A DNA stretch of 51,512 bases from Armatimonadota bacterium (GTDB taxonomy: Bacteria; Armatimonadota; JAAZEB01): assembly GCA_012512265.1 (NCBI GenBank), contig JAAZEM010000112.1, positions 1 through 51,512 of the forward strand. Direction: 5' to 3'. Each line of letters starts with the position of its first letter. The stretch's first letter is position 1. The notes below the pieces were generated by a model. The model saw only the letters and a program-made list of their open reading frames with translations. It ran no database searches and was not told the DNA's origin. Shown piece by piece: positions 15,753 to 24,069 of this stretch. The translations under genes were made by a program, and so were the position numbers.

Positions 15753-17693
15753 ATGGACGATCCCAACCTCTACATCAAGCCCGGCGTGATCGGGAAGGTG
15801 GTCGCCACTGAGTCGCGCCCCGCCACCGCCGCCGAGTTCTACTTCTGGACGCGCAGTGACAACCTCGCGATCGAGGTCGGCTCTATCGTCGTCGCGACTA
15901 GCCATGAGGGGATGACCTTCGGGCTTCTCGATGAGCCGCAGCGCTACTCCGATCTTCACTCCTTCATGGATGACTACATCGCCCACGATTTCGGCGATGT
16001 GACCACCGACGCGCCGACGGCCCCCCCGGATGTCCTCGTCTTCAAGGCGAAGGTCCTCCGAACGCTCGTGCTCGATCCCGTCGCGGGGAGCTGGTCCGAG
16101 CGCATGCGCCCGACGCCGCCGGGGAACGTCTACTTCCCCACGCCCCAGGGGATCGAGTTCGCGATGTATGCCGACCGGATCGAACCGGAGCGGCGCATCC
16201 CGGCGGGGCTCTTCTCAAACAGCGATGGCTCCACCACTCCGATCCATATCGACGAGGAGTTTCTCCTCGGCATGGAGGGCGCGCATCTGAACATCACCGG
16301 CGTCTCCGGCCTGGCGACGAAAACATCCTACATCGAGTTCCTGCTCCGCTCGCTCTTCGCCCATTCGCGGCGCAGCATCGCCGTGGTCTGCTTCAACGTG
16401 AAGGGCCCCGACCTGCTCTTCCTGGATAAGCCGAACGTGCCCGCCGATCCGGCACTCCGGGCGCGCTACGAAGCGCACGGCGTGAAGATGATGCCCGAAG
16501 AACAGCTCCGAATGTACGAGGCGCTCGGGCTTCCGCCCACGCCCTTCGAGCAGGTGCACATCTTCGCGCCCTATAAAGCGGACGGGCAGACTCTCAACAC
16601 CACGCGCACTCACCCCGAGGTGTCCGGCAACGTCCGTCCCTTTGTCTGGGGCCTCAAGGATGTCATTGGCGATATTCGCACGCTGGTCGGGCGCGACGAT
16701 ATCGATGAGAAGGCCGACGCGTTCCTTGCGTTCGTTCGCGACCGCTGGGTGCAGAAAGAGGAGGTCCTCTCGTTTGACGAGTTGGAGCTCAAGCTCAACA
16801 CGATCATCGAGGATCTGGAGGATCGCGAGGTCAGCCAGTACCACAGCCACCACCTGGCCACCCTGCGCAAGATGCGGAATCGGCTGGTGAACATCCCTGC
16901 CCGCTGCCCCGGGTTGATCACCCGCGGGCGCGTCAGCCAGGGCGATGACATTCCGCTGGAGCAGCTCCAGGACCGCGACATCTTCGTGATCGACGTCTCC
17001 GGGCTCGGCACGACGGCGCAAGACCTGGTCTTCCAAAAGGTGATTGGGCGGCTCAGCCGACTGAAGGAGCGCGACGAGCTGCCGGTCGATCACGTCATCG
17101 TCTTCGTGGACGAGCTGAACAAGTTCGCGCCCAGGCAGGGCGAGACGCCTCTGAAGCGCGGGCTGGTGGAGATCTCCGCCCGGGGGCGCTACATCGGGTT
17201 CGTGCTCTTCGGCGCCCAGCAGTTCCGGTCGAAGGTCGACGCCGAGGTGATCGGCAACACGGCGACCTCACTCTACGGGCGCATGGACGCGGAGGAGATC
17301 ATCGAGCCGCCCTACCGGATGTTCTCCGAGACGGTCAAGGAGAAGTTGCTCTCTCTGGAGAAGGGCGAGCTGCTCCTGCGCCACCCGCACTTCAAGCAGC
17401 CGATCTGGGTCCGCTTCCCCGTGCCCCCAGTGCTGCGCGGGAAGGATGGGCTGGTGCTGTGGCCGTCGCGCCGGTCGAACTCCATCGAGCGTGTCTACGA
17501 CGAGCTGAAGGCGCTGGATCCCTCGGCGGAGATTCCCGTGGAGGAGATGCGCCGGAGGCTGGATGCGCTGGATGACGAGGCGATCCAGCGCATCCTGGAG
17601 TACGTGCGCCGGAAGTACAACCCGCGCGGCATCATCAGCCTCTGGCAGGTGTTCAAATCCGGCGTCCGGGCCGAAACGGGGCGTGGCGACTGA
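15753..17693 (+). CDS. HerA-like ATP-binding protein with an atypical P-loop
   Basis: 646 aa. An N-terminal beta-barrel region of HerA type (about 1-95, MDDPNLYIKPGVIGKVVATE) precedes an ATPase core. The P-loop region is NITGVSGLATKTSYIEFLLR (Gly183-Ser192), where the usual GSGKT reads GLATKTS. Walker B is HVIVFVDELNKFAPR; ISARGRYIGFVLFGAQQ and VIGNTATSLYGRMD follow, as in HerA/FtsK-like DNA translocases. Members usually act as hexameric translocases in DNA end processing or in defence. No NurA, SbcD or nuclease partner lies beside it. ATG 15753 has only a weak AGG upstream; ATG 15726 is an in-frame alternative. The 3' end faces accA with a 4-bp gap. Confidence 0.8.
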   Translation: MDDPNLYIKPGVIGKVVATESRPATAAEFYFWTRSDNLAIEVGSIVVATSHEGMTFGLLDEPQRYSDLHSFMDDYIAHDFGDVTTDAPTAPPDVLVFKAKVLRTLVLDPVAGSWSERMRPTPPGNVYFPTPQGIEFAMYADRIEPERRIPAGLFSNSDGSTTPIHIDEEFLLGMEGAHLNITGVSGLATKTSYIEFLLRSLFAHSRRSIAVVCFNVKGPDLLFLDKPNVPADPALRARYEAHGVKMMPEEQLRMYEALGLPPTPFEQVHIFAPYKADGQTLNTTRTHPEVSGNVRPFVWGLKDVIGDIRTLVGRDDIDEKADAFLAFVRDRWVQKEEVLSFDELELKLNTIIEDLEDREVSQYHSHHLATLRKMRNRLVNIPARCPGLITRGRVSQGDDIPLEQLQDRDIFVIDVSGLGTTAQDLVFQKVIGRLSRLKERDELPVDHVIVFVDELNKFAPRQGETPLKRGLVEISARGRYIGFVLFGAQQFRSKVDAEVIGNTATSLYGRMDAEEIIEPPYRMFSETVKEKLLSLEKGELLLRHPHFKQPIWVRFPVPPVLRGKDGLVLWPSRRSNSIERVYDELKALDPSAEIPVEEMRRRLDALDDEAIQRILEYVRRKYNPRGIISLWQVFKSGVRAETGRGD

Positions 17694-17697
17694 GCGA

Positions 17698-18669
17698 TCA
17701 GCCGGCCATTTCCAGGTAGCGGCCCATATTGCGGAACTTCTTGTAGCGCCGCTCTAGCAGCTCGTTGGGCGAGAGGCCGCGCAGTTCATCCATGCTCTCG
17801 ACGATTGCCTGCTTGAGCAACTGCGCTGCGCCAGAGGCATCACGGTGGGCCCCTCCGAGAGGCTCGGGGATGACGCGGTCCACGATGCCCAGTCGGTGCA
17901 CATCCTTAGCGGTGAGCTTGAGGGCCGCGGCAGCCTGGGGGGCCTTGCTCGGATCGCGCCAGAGGATAGCGGCACACCCCTCGGGGGGGATCACCGAGTA
18001 GATGGCGTGCTCCAGCATCAGGATGCGGTCGCCCACGGCCGTGGCAATCGCGCCGCCGCTGCCGCCCTCGCCGGTGATAGCCACCACGACCGGCACACGG
18101 ATGCCAGACATCTCCATCATACTGCGTGCGATCGCCTCGCTGATCCCGCGCTCCTCGGCGCCGACGCTACAATCGGCTGCCGGGGTATCCACGAAGGAGA
18201 CCACGGGCCGGCCTGTCTTCTGCGCCAGCTTGAGGAGGCGGACCGCCTTGCGATAGCCCTCCGGCCGGGCGCTTCCGAAGTTGCGCAGGCTTCGCTCCTT
18301 AATGTCACGACCCTTCTGATGGCCGATCACCATCACGGGCTCGCCATTGAGCACCGCCAACCCGCCGACAATCGCCGGGTCATCGCCATAGGTGCGGTCG
18401 CCGTGCAGCTCGAGGAAGTCGTCGAAGATCATGCGGATGAAATCGAGCGTGTAGGGCCGGGCGGGATGCCGCGCCAGCTGCACCTTGTCCCACGGAGCAA
18501 GCTGCGAATAGATCCTCTTAGTAACCGCCCTGAGCTGAGATTCCAACGCTGCGATCTCCTGACTGCGATCAATCCCTTGCGCAGCCGTGAACCGCTTCAA
18601 CTCCTGTACCTGTTCCTCAAGCTCGTGCAGTGGCTTCTCAAAGTCCAATAGGTTGCGTATTGTGGCCAC
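17698..18669 (-). CDS. accA: Acetyl-CoA carboxylase carboxyltransferase subunit alpha
   Basis: 323 aa, close to the usual 319. It opens VATIRNLLDFEKPLHELEEQ as in other AccA proteins, then LARHPARPYTLDFI, FLELHGDRTYGDDPAIVGGL, GHQKGRDIKER, NFGSARPEGYRKA, SFVDTPAADCSVGAEERG, GEGGSGGAIATAVGD and YSVIPPEGCAAILWRD. AccA and AccD form the heterotetramer that transfers CO2 from carboxybiotin to acetyl-CoA, giving malonyl-CoA. The chosen start is GTG 18669 with AGGAG 7 bases upstream. The ATG at 18684 sits before that site and is less likely. It lies 78 bp downstream of accD, same strand, a probable operon. Confidence 0.97.
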   Translation of the reverse strand: MATIRNLLDFEKPLHELEEQVQELKRFTAAQGIDRSQEIAALESQLRAVTKRIYSQLAPWDKVQLARHPARPYTLDFIRMIFDDFLELHGDRTYGDDPAIVGGLAVLNGEPVMVIGHQKGRDIKERSLRNFGSARPEGYRKAVRLLKLAQKTGRPVVSFVDTPAADCSVGAEERGISEAIARSMMEMSGIRVPVVVAITGEGGSGGAIATAVGDRILMLEHAIYSVIPPEGCAAILWRDPSKAPQAAAALKLTAKDVHRLGIVDRVIPEPLGGAHRDASGAAQLLKQAIVESMDELRGLSPNELLERRYKKFRNMGRYLEMAG

Positions 18670-18747
18670 ACCCACACTCCTCATCGGGCCGATCCGAAAA
18701 ACACCCGCGTGGAGCAAAACCTCCTCCGGGATGCCTCCGGAGAAGTC

Positions 18748-19641
18748 TCAGCGCACCGCGGCCAACGCCTCGCCGCCCTCGCGGGCCAATCGCCCGTGGC
18801 AGCAGAAGGTCAGTATCCGCGAAAGGGTATCCTGGAGGTCCTTGCGATGCACAATCAGGTCGATGGCACCATGCTCCAGGTAGAACTCGGCGGTCTGGAA
18901 GTTGGGGGGCGGCTGCTTGGCAGGGCCGGCCTGGGCCGCCACGCGCTCTCCCGCGAAACGCATCAGGGCACCTGGCTCGGCAATGATGATATCGCCAAGC
19001 GACGCGAAGCTCGCGAAAACGCCCGCCGTCGTCGGATCCGTGAGCACCGTGATATAGGGAACGCCCGCTTCGTTCAACCGCCCGACCGCGGCACTCGTCT
19101 TCGCCATTTGCATCAGCGAAACGAGGCCCTCCTGCATGCGCGCGCCGCCCGAGGCACAGACCAAGATCGCCGGCACGCGCCGCTGCAGCGCCTCCTCCAG
19201 GGCACGCGTCACGCGCTCGCCATACACCGAGCCCATGCTTCCCCCCATGAAGCGGAAGTCTGCCACCCCAAGGATGACTGGCCACCCGGCGATACGCGCG
19301 CTTCCGACAACCATGCCATCATTCAAGCCCGTATTCGCGCGGCCCTTTGCCAGCTTCTCGGGATATTCGGGAAACTCGAGAATATCCACGCTGGACAGCC
19401 CGGTGGCGATCTCCTGAAAGCTGCCGGGGTCGGTGAGGAGCTCGATCCGCTCTCGCACGCTCAGCCGGAAATGGTAGCCGCACTTGCGGCACACCTTCAG
19501 GTTCTTCTCCAGCTCCTTGACCAGCAGCGCCTCGCCGCATTTGGGACACTTTTCGAAGATGCCTTCCGGAACATGTTGGGCCTTGGGCTCGCCGCCCCCT
19601 TTGATCCTGGGGTAACGGTGGAACCAACCATTAGGTGCCAT
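18748..19641 (-). CDS. accD: Acetyl-CoA carboxylase carboxyltransferase subunit beta
   Basis: 297 aa. The N-terminal zinc ribbon has Cys32, Cys35, Cys51 and Cys54 (KCPKCGE and VCRKCGY). The crotonase-like core has PGSFQEI, DGMVVGSARIAG, FMGGSMGSVYGERVTRALE, SGGARMQEGLVSLMQMAKTS and TDPTTAGVFASFASLGDII, ending EFYLEHGAIDLIVHRKDL. The start ATG follows AGGAGG by about 8 bases. It is first in the accD-accA pair and divergent from pheA. A perfect palindrome at 19717-19735 in its upstream region could be an operator. Confidence 0.97.
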   Translation of the reverse strand: MAPNGWFHRYPRIKGGGEPKAQHVPEGIFEKCPKCGEALLVKELEKNLKVCRKCGYHFRLSVRERIELLTDPGSFQEIATGLSSVDILEFPEYPEKLAKGRANTGLNDGMVVGSARIAGWPVILGVADFRFMGGSMGSVYGERVTRALEEALQRRVPAILVCASGGARMQEGLVSLMQMAKTSAAVGRLNEAGVPYITVLTDPTTAGVFASFASLGDIIIAEPGALMRFAGERVAAQAGPAKQPPPNFQTAEFYLEHGAIDLIVHRKDLQDTLSRILTFCCHGRLAREGGEALAAVR

Positions 19642-19716
19642 GCACACTTCCTCCTGGGCACTAGCCGGGTGAGATCCGGAACTGTGGTGCAGATGTAGAG
19701 TCTTCTGATTTGCGAT

Positions 19717-19735
19717 GTATATGGAACCCATATAC
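19717..19735. promoter_or_regulatory. Perfect palindrome between accD and pheA, candidate operator
   Basis: GTATATGGAACCCATATAC has two 8-bp arms with a 3-base centre, AT-rich within a GC-rich genome. It lies 75 bp before the accD start and about 40 bp upstream of the pheA extended -10 box. The size and symmetry fit a dimeric helix-turn-helix repressor site. It does not match the FapR consensus that I recall, so the regulator is unknown. Confidence 0.45.
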
Positions 19736-19772
19736 GACCTGCGCGCCCGGGTTTCCTTTTCCTTTCCTTGCG

Positions 19773-19781
19773 TGATATAAT
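19773..19781 (+). promoter_or_regulatory. Extended -10 promoter of pheA
   Basis: TGATATAAT is an exact extended -10 element (TGnTATAAT). No good -35 lies 17 bases upstream (TTCCTT-like pyrimidine run), as is common for extended -10 promoters. Transcription would start near 19788, about 50 bases before the pheA ATG. Confidence 0.6.
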
Positions 19782-19838
19782 GGGAGAGCTTGATTTTTGG
19801 ATGCCAGAAGACCACCCCTTTGTTTCGAGGAGAGCCGC

Positions 19839-20903
19839 ATGACGATCCAAGACCTACGCGCCCGCATCGATGCCATCGACGCGGAGGTGCTTTCGCTGTT
19901 GAGCGAGCGCGCCCGTCTGGCGATGGAGATCGGACACCGGAAGGCAGATCGCACGGAGAGCTTCTTTGCCCCCACCCGGGAGAAACAGGTGATCCAGGGG
20001 TTGCTGCGGAGGAACGAGGGCCCCTTGCCTGAAGCCGCGATCCGCGCCATCTACCGCGAGATCATCTCCGCCTGCCGGGCACTGGAGAAGCCCCTGCGTG
20101 TTGCCTATTGGGGGCCGCCTGCCAGCTTCACCCACGTGGCCAGCCTCCAGCGCTTTGGCTCTCTCACCGAGTATCTCGCGTGCGAGTCGGTCTCGGATGT
20201 CTTTGCCACCGTGAGCAAGCGCCAGGCAGACTATGGCGTGGTGCCCATCGAGAACTCTACAGAAGGAATCGTCGAGTATACACTGGATACCTTCAGCGAG
20301 TTCGACCTGGTGATCTGCGCGGAGATCTACGTGGAGATCACACACAACCTCCTATCGCTGGCAGGGTCGCTCGATGAGGTGGGCCGGGTATACACCGGCG
20401 CGCAGCCGCTCGCCCAATGCCGCAAGTGGCTGGAGCACCACATGCCCGGCGTGGAGATCTCCGAGGTGGCCACCAGCTCGCGCGCGGCGCAGCTTGCCGC
20501 CGAAAACCCCGCCACGGCAGCGATTGCCAACACCATGGCTGCCGAGCTGTATCACCTGCGCATCCTGCAGGAGCATATTGAAGACTCGCCCCACAACCGC
20601 ACCCGCTTCCTCGTCGTCGGGCACACGGAGACCCCGCCGAGCGGGCATGATAAGACCTCGGTCCTGATGTCGGTGAAGCATCGCGCCGGGTCGCTCTTCC
20701 GGGCGCTCGCGATCTTCGACAAGTACGACGTGAACCTGACGATGATCGAATCGCGCCCCAGCAAGCGCACCCCGTGGGAGTACATCTTCTTCATCGACTT
20801 CCAGGGCCATTGCCGTGATCCGCACATCCAGAAAGCCCTGGAACGCCTGGAGCAGGAAGTACAGTACGTGAAGGTCCTCGGCTCCTATCCTGAGGCGGAG
20901 TAG
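19839..20903 (+). CDS. pheA: Bifunctional chorismate mutase / prephenate dehydratase
   Basis: 354 aa with three modules. An AroQ-type chorismate mutase spans about 1-85 (IQDLRARIDAIDAEVLSLLS, RLAMEIGHRKA). Prephenate dehydratase spans about 90-265 (RVAYWGPPASFTHVAS, VVPIENSTEGIVEYTLD, TSSRAAQLAA, NRTRFLVVG). A C-terminal ACT domain spans about 275-354 with the phenylalanine-binding ESRPSKR motif. Together these convert chorismate to phenylpyruvate, with feedback by phenylalanine through the ACT domain. GAGGAG lies 7 bases before the ATG, and the first residues match family starts. It is divergent from accD, with 197 bp between the two starts. Confidence 0.97.
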   Translation: MTIQDLRARIDAIDAEVLSLLSERARLAMEIGHRKADRTESFFAPTREKQVIQGLLRRNEGPLPEAAIRAIYREIISACRALEKPLRVAYWGPPASFTHVASLQRFGSLTEYLACESVSDVFATVSKRQADYGVVPIENSTEGIVEYTLDTFSEFDLVICAEIYVEITHNLLSLAGSLDEVGRVYTGAQPLAQCRKWLEHHMPGVEISEVATSSRAAQLAAENPATAAIANTMAAELYHLRILQEHIEDSPHNRTRFLVVGHTETPPSGHDKTSVLMSVKHRAGSLFRALAIFDKYDVNLTMIESRPSKRTPWEYIFFIDFQGHCRDPHIQKALERLEQEVQYVKVLGSYPEAE

Positions 20904-20923
20904 CCAGCCCGGACCGGCGGCGT

Positions 20924-22201
20924 TCAGTAATCCAAACGAAGCTGGACGAAGCCGGTGAGATCGCTGTTGCCGTATTCGGTGCGGGGCACTCCATTGAGGG
21001 GGCCGCGGCCGTAGGGAAAGAAGAGCTGGCCCGTCAAGCCGAGTTGATCACTGATGTTCCAGGAGAGCGCCGGTACCACCACGCCGGAGCCATCCTGCAG
21101 GCTATGCAGCCAGAGGAGCGACGAAGAGAGCGCCTCGTTCACCGGGTAGGACGCCTGGAGCGCTGCCGCCTGGCGCTCCACGATCTGGGTGTCGCCACGG
21201 AGGAAGCGCTCGCGAAACTGTGGGTCCAGCAGGCGCTGGATCGCCTCGGCGAAGCTCCCCGCTCCGAAGCCGGAGTAGTGGTACTCGCCCAGGAGCGTGA
21301 GCCCCTGCCCCACGCTGAAGGTGTAGGAGCCACCCACCACCGCCTTCGGGACGAGGTGGTCCGCTCCGAAGAGGCCCGAGTCTGGAAACGCCTCCGGGGT
21401 GTTGAAGATCGCCAGCTCCGCGTGCGCCTCGGCATCGCCCACGGCGGCAGAGACTGTGCCGGCGGCCACCACATCACGCGCGCGCTTCCCAAAGATCACC
21501 TCGGCATCCACGCGACCGCGGTAGCCGCGCAGCCGGCCCACGAACGCGGATTGGGCCAGGCTCTCGCCAAAAGCGGCTACCGCGTCGAGCGATGTGGTAT
21601 CCGAGAGGCGCACCTCGGCGCGCACGGCATCCACGCCCCGGCGCCACTCGCGATCCACCTCCAGCGGTGAGAAGGGCGCGAAGAGATCCACGGCGCTGAA
21701 GAGGACGCCCCTCCCCCAACCCACCGCCTGCCGGCCAACCGTGAGTTCCCCGCGTGGGATCCGCTTCGCCACGTAGGCGCGGTCGAGCTCATGGCGGTAC
21801 TCGAAGGAATCGCCCGCCGAGGCGAGCTCGGCATCGAGCTGCCAGATGCGGTAGGGCGCCGGCGCTGCCGGCGGGAGAATGCCCAGGCTCAAAGCGGTCT
21901 GCCGGCCCTCTGAGACGACGCGCGCGCGATGCTCGTAGGCCACGGCGGCAGTGGTCTCTTCCGAGAGCCGGGCCGTCAGGTCAAAGCGAAGCCGCCAGAG
22001 CGCGGTGGCCTCGTCACGCTCGGAAGGGAGCAGCGGATCTTTCGGCCCGCGCGAGATCAGCAGGCTGGACTTGAGTCCCGTGCGCAGGGTAAAGCGCCTC
22101 TCGGCAGGCGCTTCCTCGCTCTCCACCTCGCCAGCGGCCGGCCCCGCGACCAGCCCGAGGCACAGGCCCGCGATACCGAGGCAGAGGAACCGCTTCCTCA
22201 C
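20924..22201 (-). CDS. Predicted outer-membrane beta-barrel protein
   Basis: 425 aa. GTG 22201 starts a clear signal peptide (VRKRFLCLGIAGLCLGLVAG, cleavage near PAAG-E) after a GGAAGGGAG ribosome-binding site. The rest is a series of amphipathic beta strands alternating with short turns (ALWRLRFDLTARLSEETTAA, GYRGRVDAEVIFG, VGQGLTLLGEYHYSGFG), with VGRQAVGWGRGVLFSAVDLF in the middle. It ends in aromatic Tyr (VQLRLDY), as expected for insertion by the BAM machinery. No transporter family is recognised with certainty; it resembles alginate/maltoporin-length proteins annotated as hypothetical. It is transcribed on the strand opposite pheA and ends 20 bp from it. Confidence 0.75.
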   Translation of the reverse strand: MRKRFLCLGIAGLCLGLVAGPAAGEVESEEAPAERRFTLRTGLKSSLLISRGPKDPLLPSERDEATALWRLRFDLTARLSEETTAAVAYEHRARVVSEGRQTALSLGILPPAAPAPYRIWQLDAELASAGDSFEYRHELDRAYVAKRIPRGELTVGRQAVGWGRGVLFSAVDLFAPFSPLEVDREWRRGVDAVRAEVRLSDTTSLDAVAAFGESLAQSAFVGRLRGYRGRVDAEVIFGKRARDVVAAGTVSAAVGDAEAHAELAIFNTPEAFPDSGLFGADHLVPKAVVGGSYTFSVGQGLTLLGEYHYSGFGAGSFAEAIQRLLDPQFRERFLRGDTQIVERQAAALQASYPVNEALSSSLLWLHSLQDGSGVVVPALSWNISDQLGLTGQLFFPYGRGPLNGVPRTEYGNSDLTGFVQLRLDY

Positions 22202-22361
22202 CGCGCTCCCTTCCGATGAACACCCCACACAGCGCGAGGGCGCCCTCCTGCATGGTCACCCACCCGTCGCCCGCCCTGTGATTACCTGGGTGCCGCGGGC
22301 ATATCGCCTCGGCAAGCCGTGAGGCCCAACAGCGGCGCCCCTGGCACCCGGCTGCCGACGG

Positions 22362-23039
22362 CTATTGCCAGTAGACTTCCCCCACCTGGCCGCTGCGCAC
22401 GCCCTGCTCGTTATACCACTTCACGTGGCCGTCCGCGAAGGCGAAGTTGGCCCCCTCCCCATGCGGGAAGCGAATCCGATTGAGACTGTTGGAGTCCATT
22501 ACCAGCGTGCCACCAGTTATCTGGCGCATCCAGATCGTGTAGTACCCAGAGTCGCCAAGGACGAAGACTTCCGCCGGACGTTCGATCATCGCCATTGTCT
22601 TTGCCACCCGGGCGCGCCCGAAGAAGTCGTTCGCGCTAATACCGTTGCCCGGGAGCAAGAAGATGTCGTTGACGCCATAGGTGACCGTCCTGTTGGTCAC
22701 CATCTCCGGCGGGACGCCATAGGTCGCCCAGTACTTGTTGCGAGCGCTCGGGCACGTCCATACCTCAGTGTTCTTCAGATACGGCTCCAGCAGGGTTTGA
22801 AAGAACATCGGGGGAGAGAAGTAGGCGTTGAAGGACGGCAGGGTCTCGTTATAGTCCTGAGCATAGGAGGTGAACGCGGTACCGAGCTGTTTCAGGTTGC
22901 TCTGGCAGTTCGCCTTGCGCGCATTCTCGCGAGCCCTGGCAAATACGGGAAAGAGGATCGCGGCCAGGATCGCGATGATGGCGATTACGACGAGCAGCTC
23001 AATCAGCGTGAAACCCCGGGTTGACTGAAGCTGACGCAT
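22362..23039 (-). CDS. Type IV prepilin-like protein (DUF1559 type)
   Basis: 225 aa. The class III signal [20 protein letters not shown] (cleavage after Gly9, Glu at +5) would be processed by a prepilin peptidase. The conserved [14 protein letters not shown] and CQSNLKQLG follow. The C-terminal half is a DUF1559-like globular head ending [20 protein letters not shown]. Such proteins are very abundant in Planctomycetota, Verrucomicrobiota and Armatimonadota; they may form pseudopilin-like surface fibres or act in type II-like secretion. GGAGG lies upstream of the ATG. A consensus promoter (23280-23309) gives a leader of about 230 bases. A second copy lies at 34115. Confidence 0.92.
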   Translation of the reverse strand: MRQLQSTRGFTLIELLVVIAIIAILAAILFPVFARARENARKANCQSNLKQLGTAFTSYAQDYNETLPSFNAYFSPPMFFQTLLEPYLKNTEVWTCPSARNKYWATYGVPPEMVTNRTVTYGVNDIFLLPGNGISANDFFGRARVAKTMAMIERPAEVFVLGDSGYYTIWMRQITGGTLVMDSNSLNRIRFPHGEGANFAFADGHVKWYNEQGVRSGQVGEVYWQ

Positions 23040-23379
23040 AGGAAGCCTCCTTCTCGGCCGATGGCCGCAGGGCTGGCTAGGGGTCTCTGCGTACGCTCAG
23101 ACAACGTCACGCGCAACGAAAGCACAGAACGAAAAGGATGTATCCAGATTGCGCGGGTCGATCATCGGATCGATCCGTGTCCGGCAAAGCCGGGTCACGC
23201 CCATCGGTCCCATTCCGTCCGTGCCTCGCGAGCGCCGGCAGCAAACCCCGATGGTCAGCCACACAATCGATTTGCGCGCATTGTAGCACCCCCGGCAAGC
23301 GCCTGTCAACCCATCAACCGTGCGTTTTTCGGACGGGCAGCAATTCGGTTCGCGGATGCTATTCGCGCGGCCGCTCGGG
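23040..23379. other. 340-bp leader and spacer upstream of the first prepilin gene
   Basis: No gene seen. It holds the prepilin promoter (23280-23309) and, downstream of the predicted transcription start, about 230 bases of untranslated leader. The leader contains a small stem (minus strand CCGGCTTTGCCGG, around 23178-23190) and GGACGGAATGGGACC-like text. I could not match it to a c-di-GMP or other riboswitch. Confidence 0.4.
23280..23309 (-). promoter_or_regulatory. Sigma-70-type promoter of the first prepilin gene
   Basis: On the minus strand TTGACA (23304-23309) is followed after 18 bases by TACAAT (23280-23285). Start of transcription is expected near 23273, leaving an unusually long leader before the prepilin ATG at 23039. 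Confidence 0.65.
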
Positions 23380-24069
23380 CTAGCGCTCTTCGTCGGCTGC
23401 GACACGTCCGTCTTGTAGCGTGACGACGCGCGTGGCGTGGGCGACAACGCGCGGATCATGCGTGGAGAAGACGAAGGTCATGCCGTGCTCGTCATGCAGG
23501 CGGCGCATCAGTCCCATTAGTACCTCGGCGTTGGCCGTATCCAGATTCGCCGTCGGCTCGTCGGCCAGGACCAAGGCCGGGCGCGAGGCGACAGCGCGCG
23601 CGACGGCCACCCGCTGCTGCTGGCCCCCGGAGAGCTCATTCGCCCGGCGATCCGCAAGCTCCCCCAGGCCCAGCTCTTCCAGGACGCGGAGAGCGCGCTC
23701 GCTCCTCTCAGCACCCACGCCCTGAAGCTCGAGGACGAACTCGACATTCTCGCGCGCGGTGAGGACGGGGATCAAGTTGTACGCCTGGAAGACAAACCCG
23801 ATCGTGTGCAGGCGTAGCTCCGCGCGCTCTCGCCGGTTCATCGCCCCCAGATCCCGCCCGAGAAGCGTGACCGTGCCGCTCGTGGCGCTGTCGAGCGCGC
23901 CGATCAGGTTGAGCAGCGTCGTCTTGCCGCTCCCGCTGGGGCCGACCAGAGCCAGGAAGTCGCCGCGGCGCACATCCAGTGTCACCCCGCGCAGCGCCTG
24001 GACTTCACTCCGGCCCGTGGAAAAGAGCTTGGTGACATCGCGCACCGTTACAAGAGCTGTCTGGTTCAT
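23380..24069 (-). CDS. ABC transporter ATPase, LolD/MacB type
   Basis: 229 aa. Walker A is GPSGSGKTT (43-51), the Q-loop is GFVFQAYNL, the signature is LSGGQQQR, Walker B is LVLADEP with TANLDT, and the H-loop is FVFSTHD. The sequence closely follows the MacB/LolD/FtsE group that powers mechanotransmission-type exporters rather than solute transport. The ATG at 24069 overlaps the stop of the upstream permease gene (ATGA), which implies coupled translation. With the two permeases and the LolA-like protein it forms one operon, consistent with moving lipoproteins or another lipophilic cargo across a diderm envelope. Confidence 0.93.
   Translation of the reverse strand: MNQTALVTVRDVTKLFSTGRSEVQALRGVTLDVRRGDFLALVGPSGSGKTTLLNLIGALDSATSGTVTLLGRDLGAMNRRERAELRLHTIGFVFQAYNLIPVLTARENVEFVLELQGVGAERSERALRVLEELGLGELADRRANELSGGQQQRVAVARAVASRPALVLADEPTANLDTANAEVLMGLMRRLHDEHGMTFVFSTHDPRVVAHATRVVTLQDGRVAADEER

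Noticed and set aside
23040..23273. c-di-GMP (GEMM) or other riboswitch in the prepilin leader
   Set aside because: The leader is long and contains GCTTTGC-like text, but the conserved GEMM core and tetraloop/receptor were not found on reading either strand.
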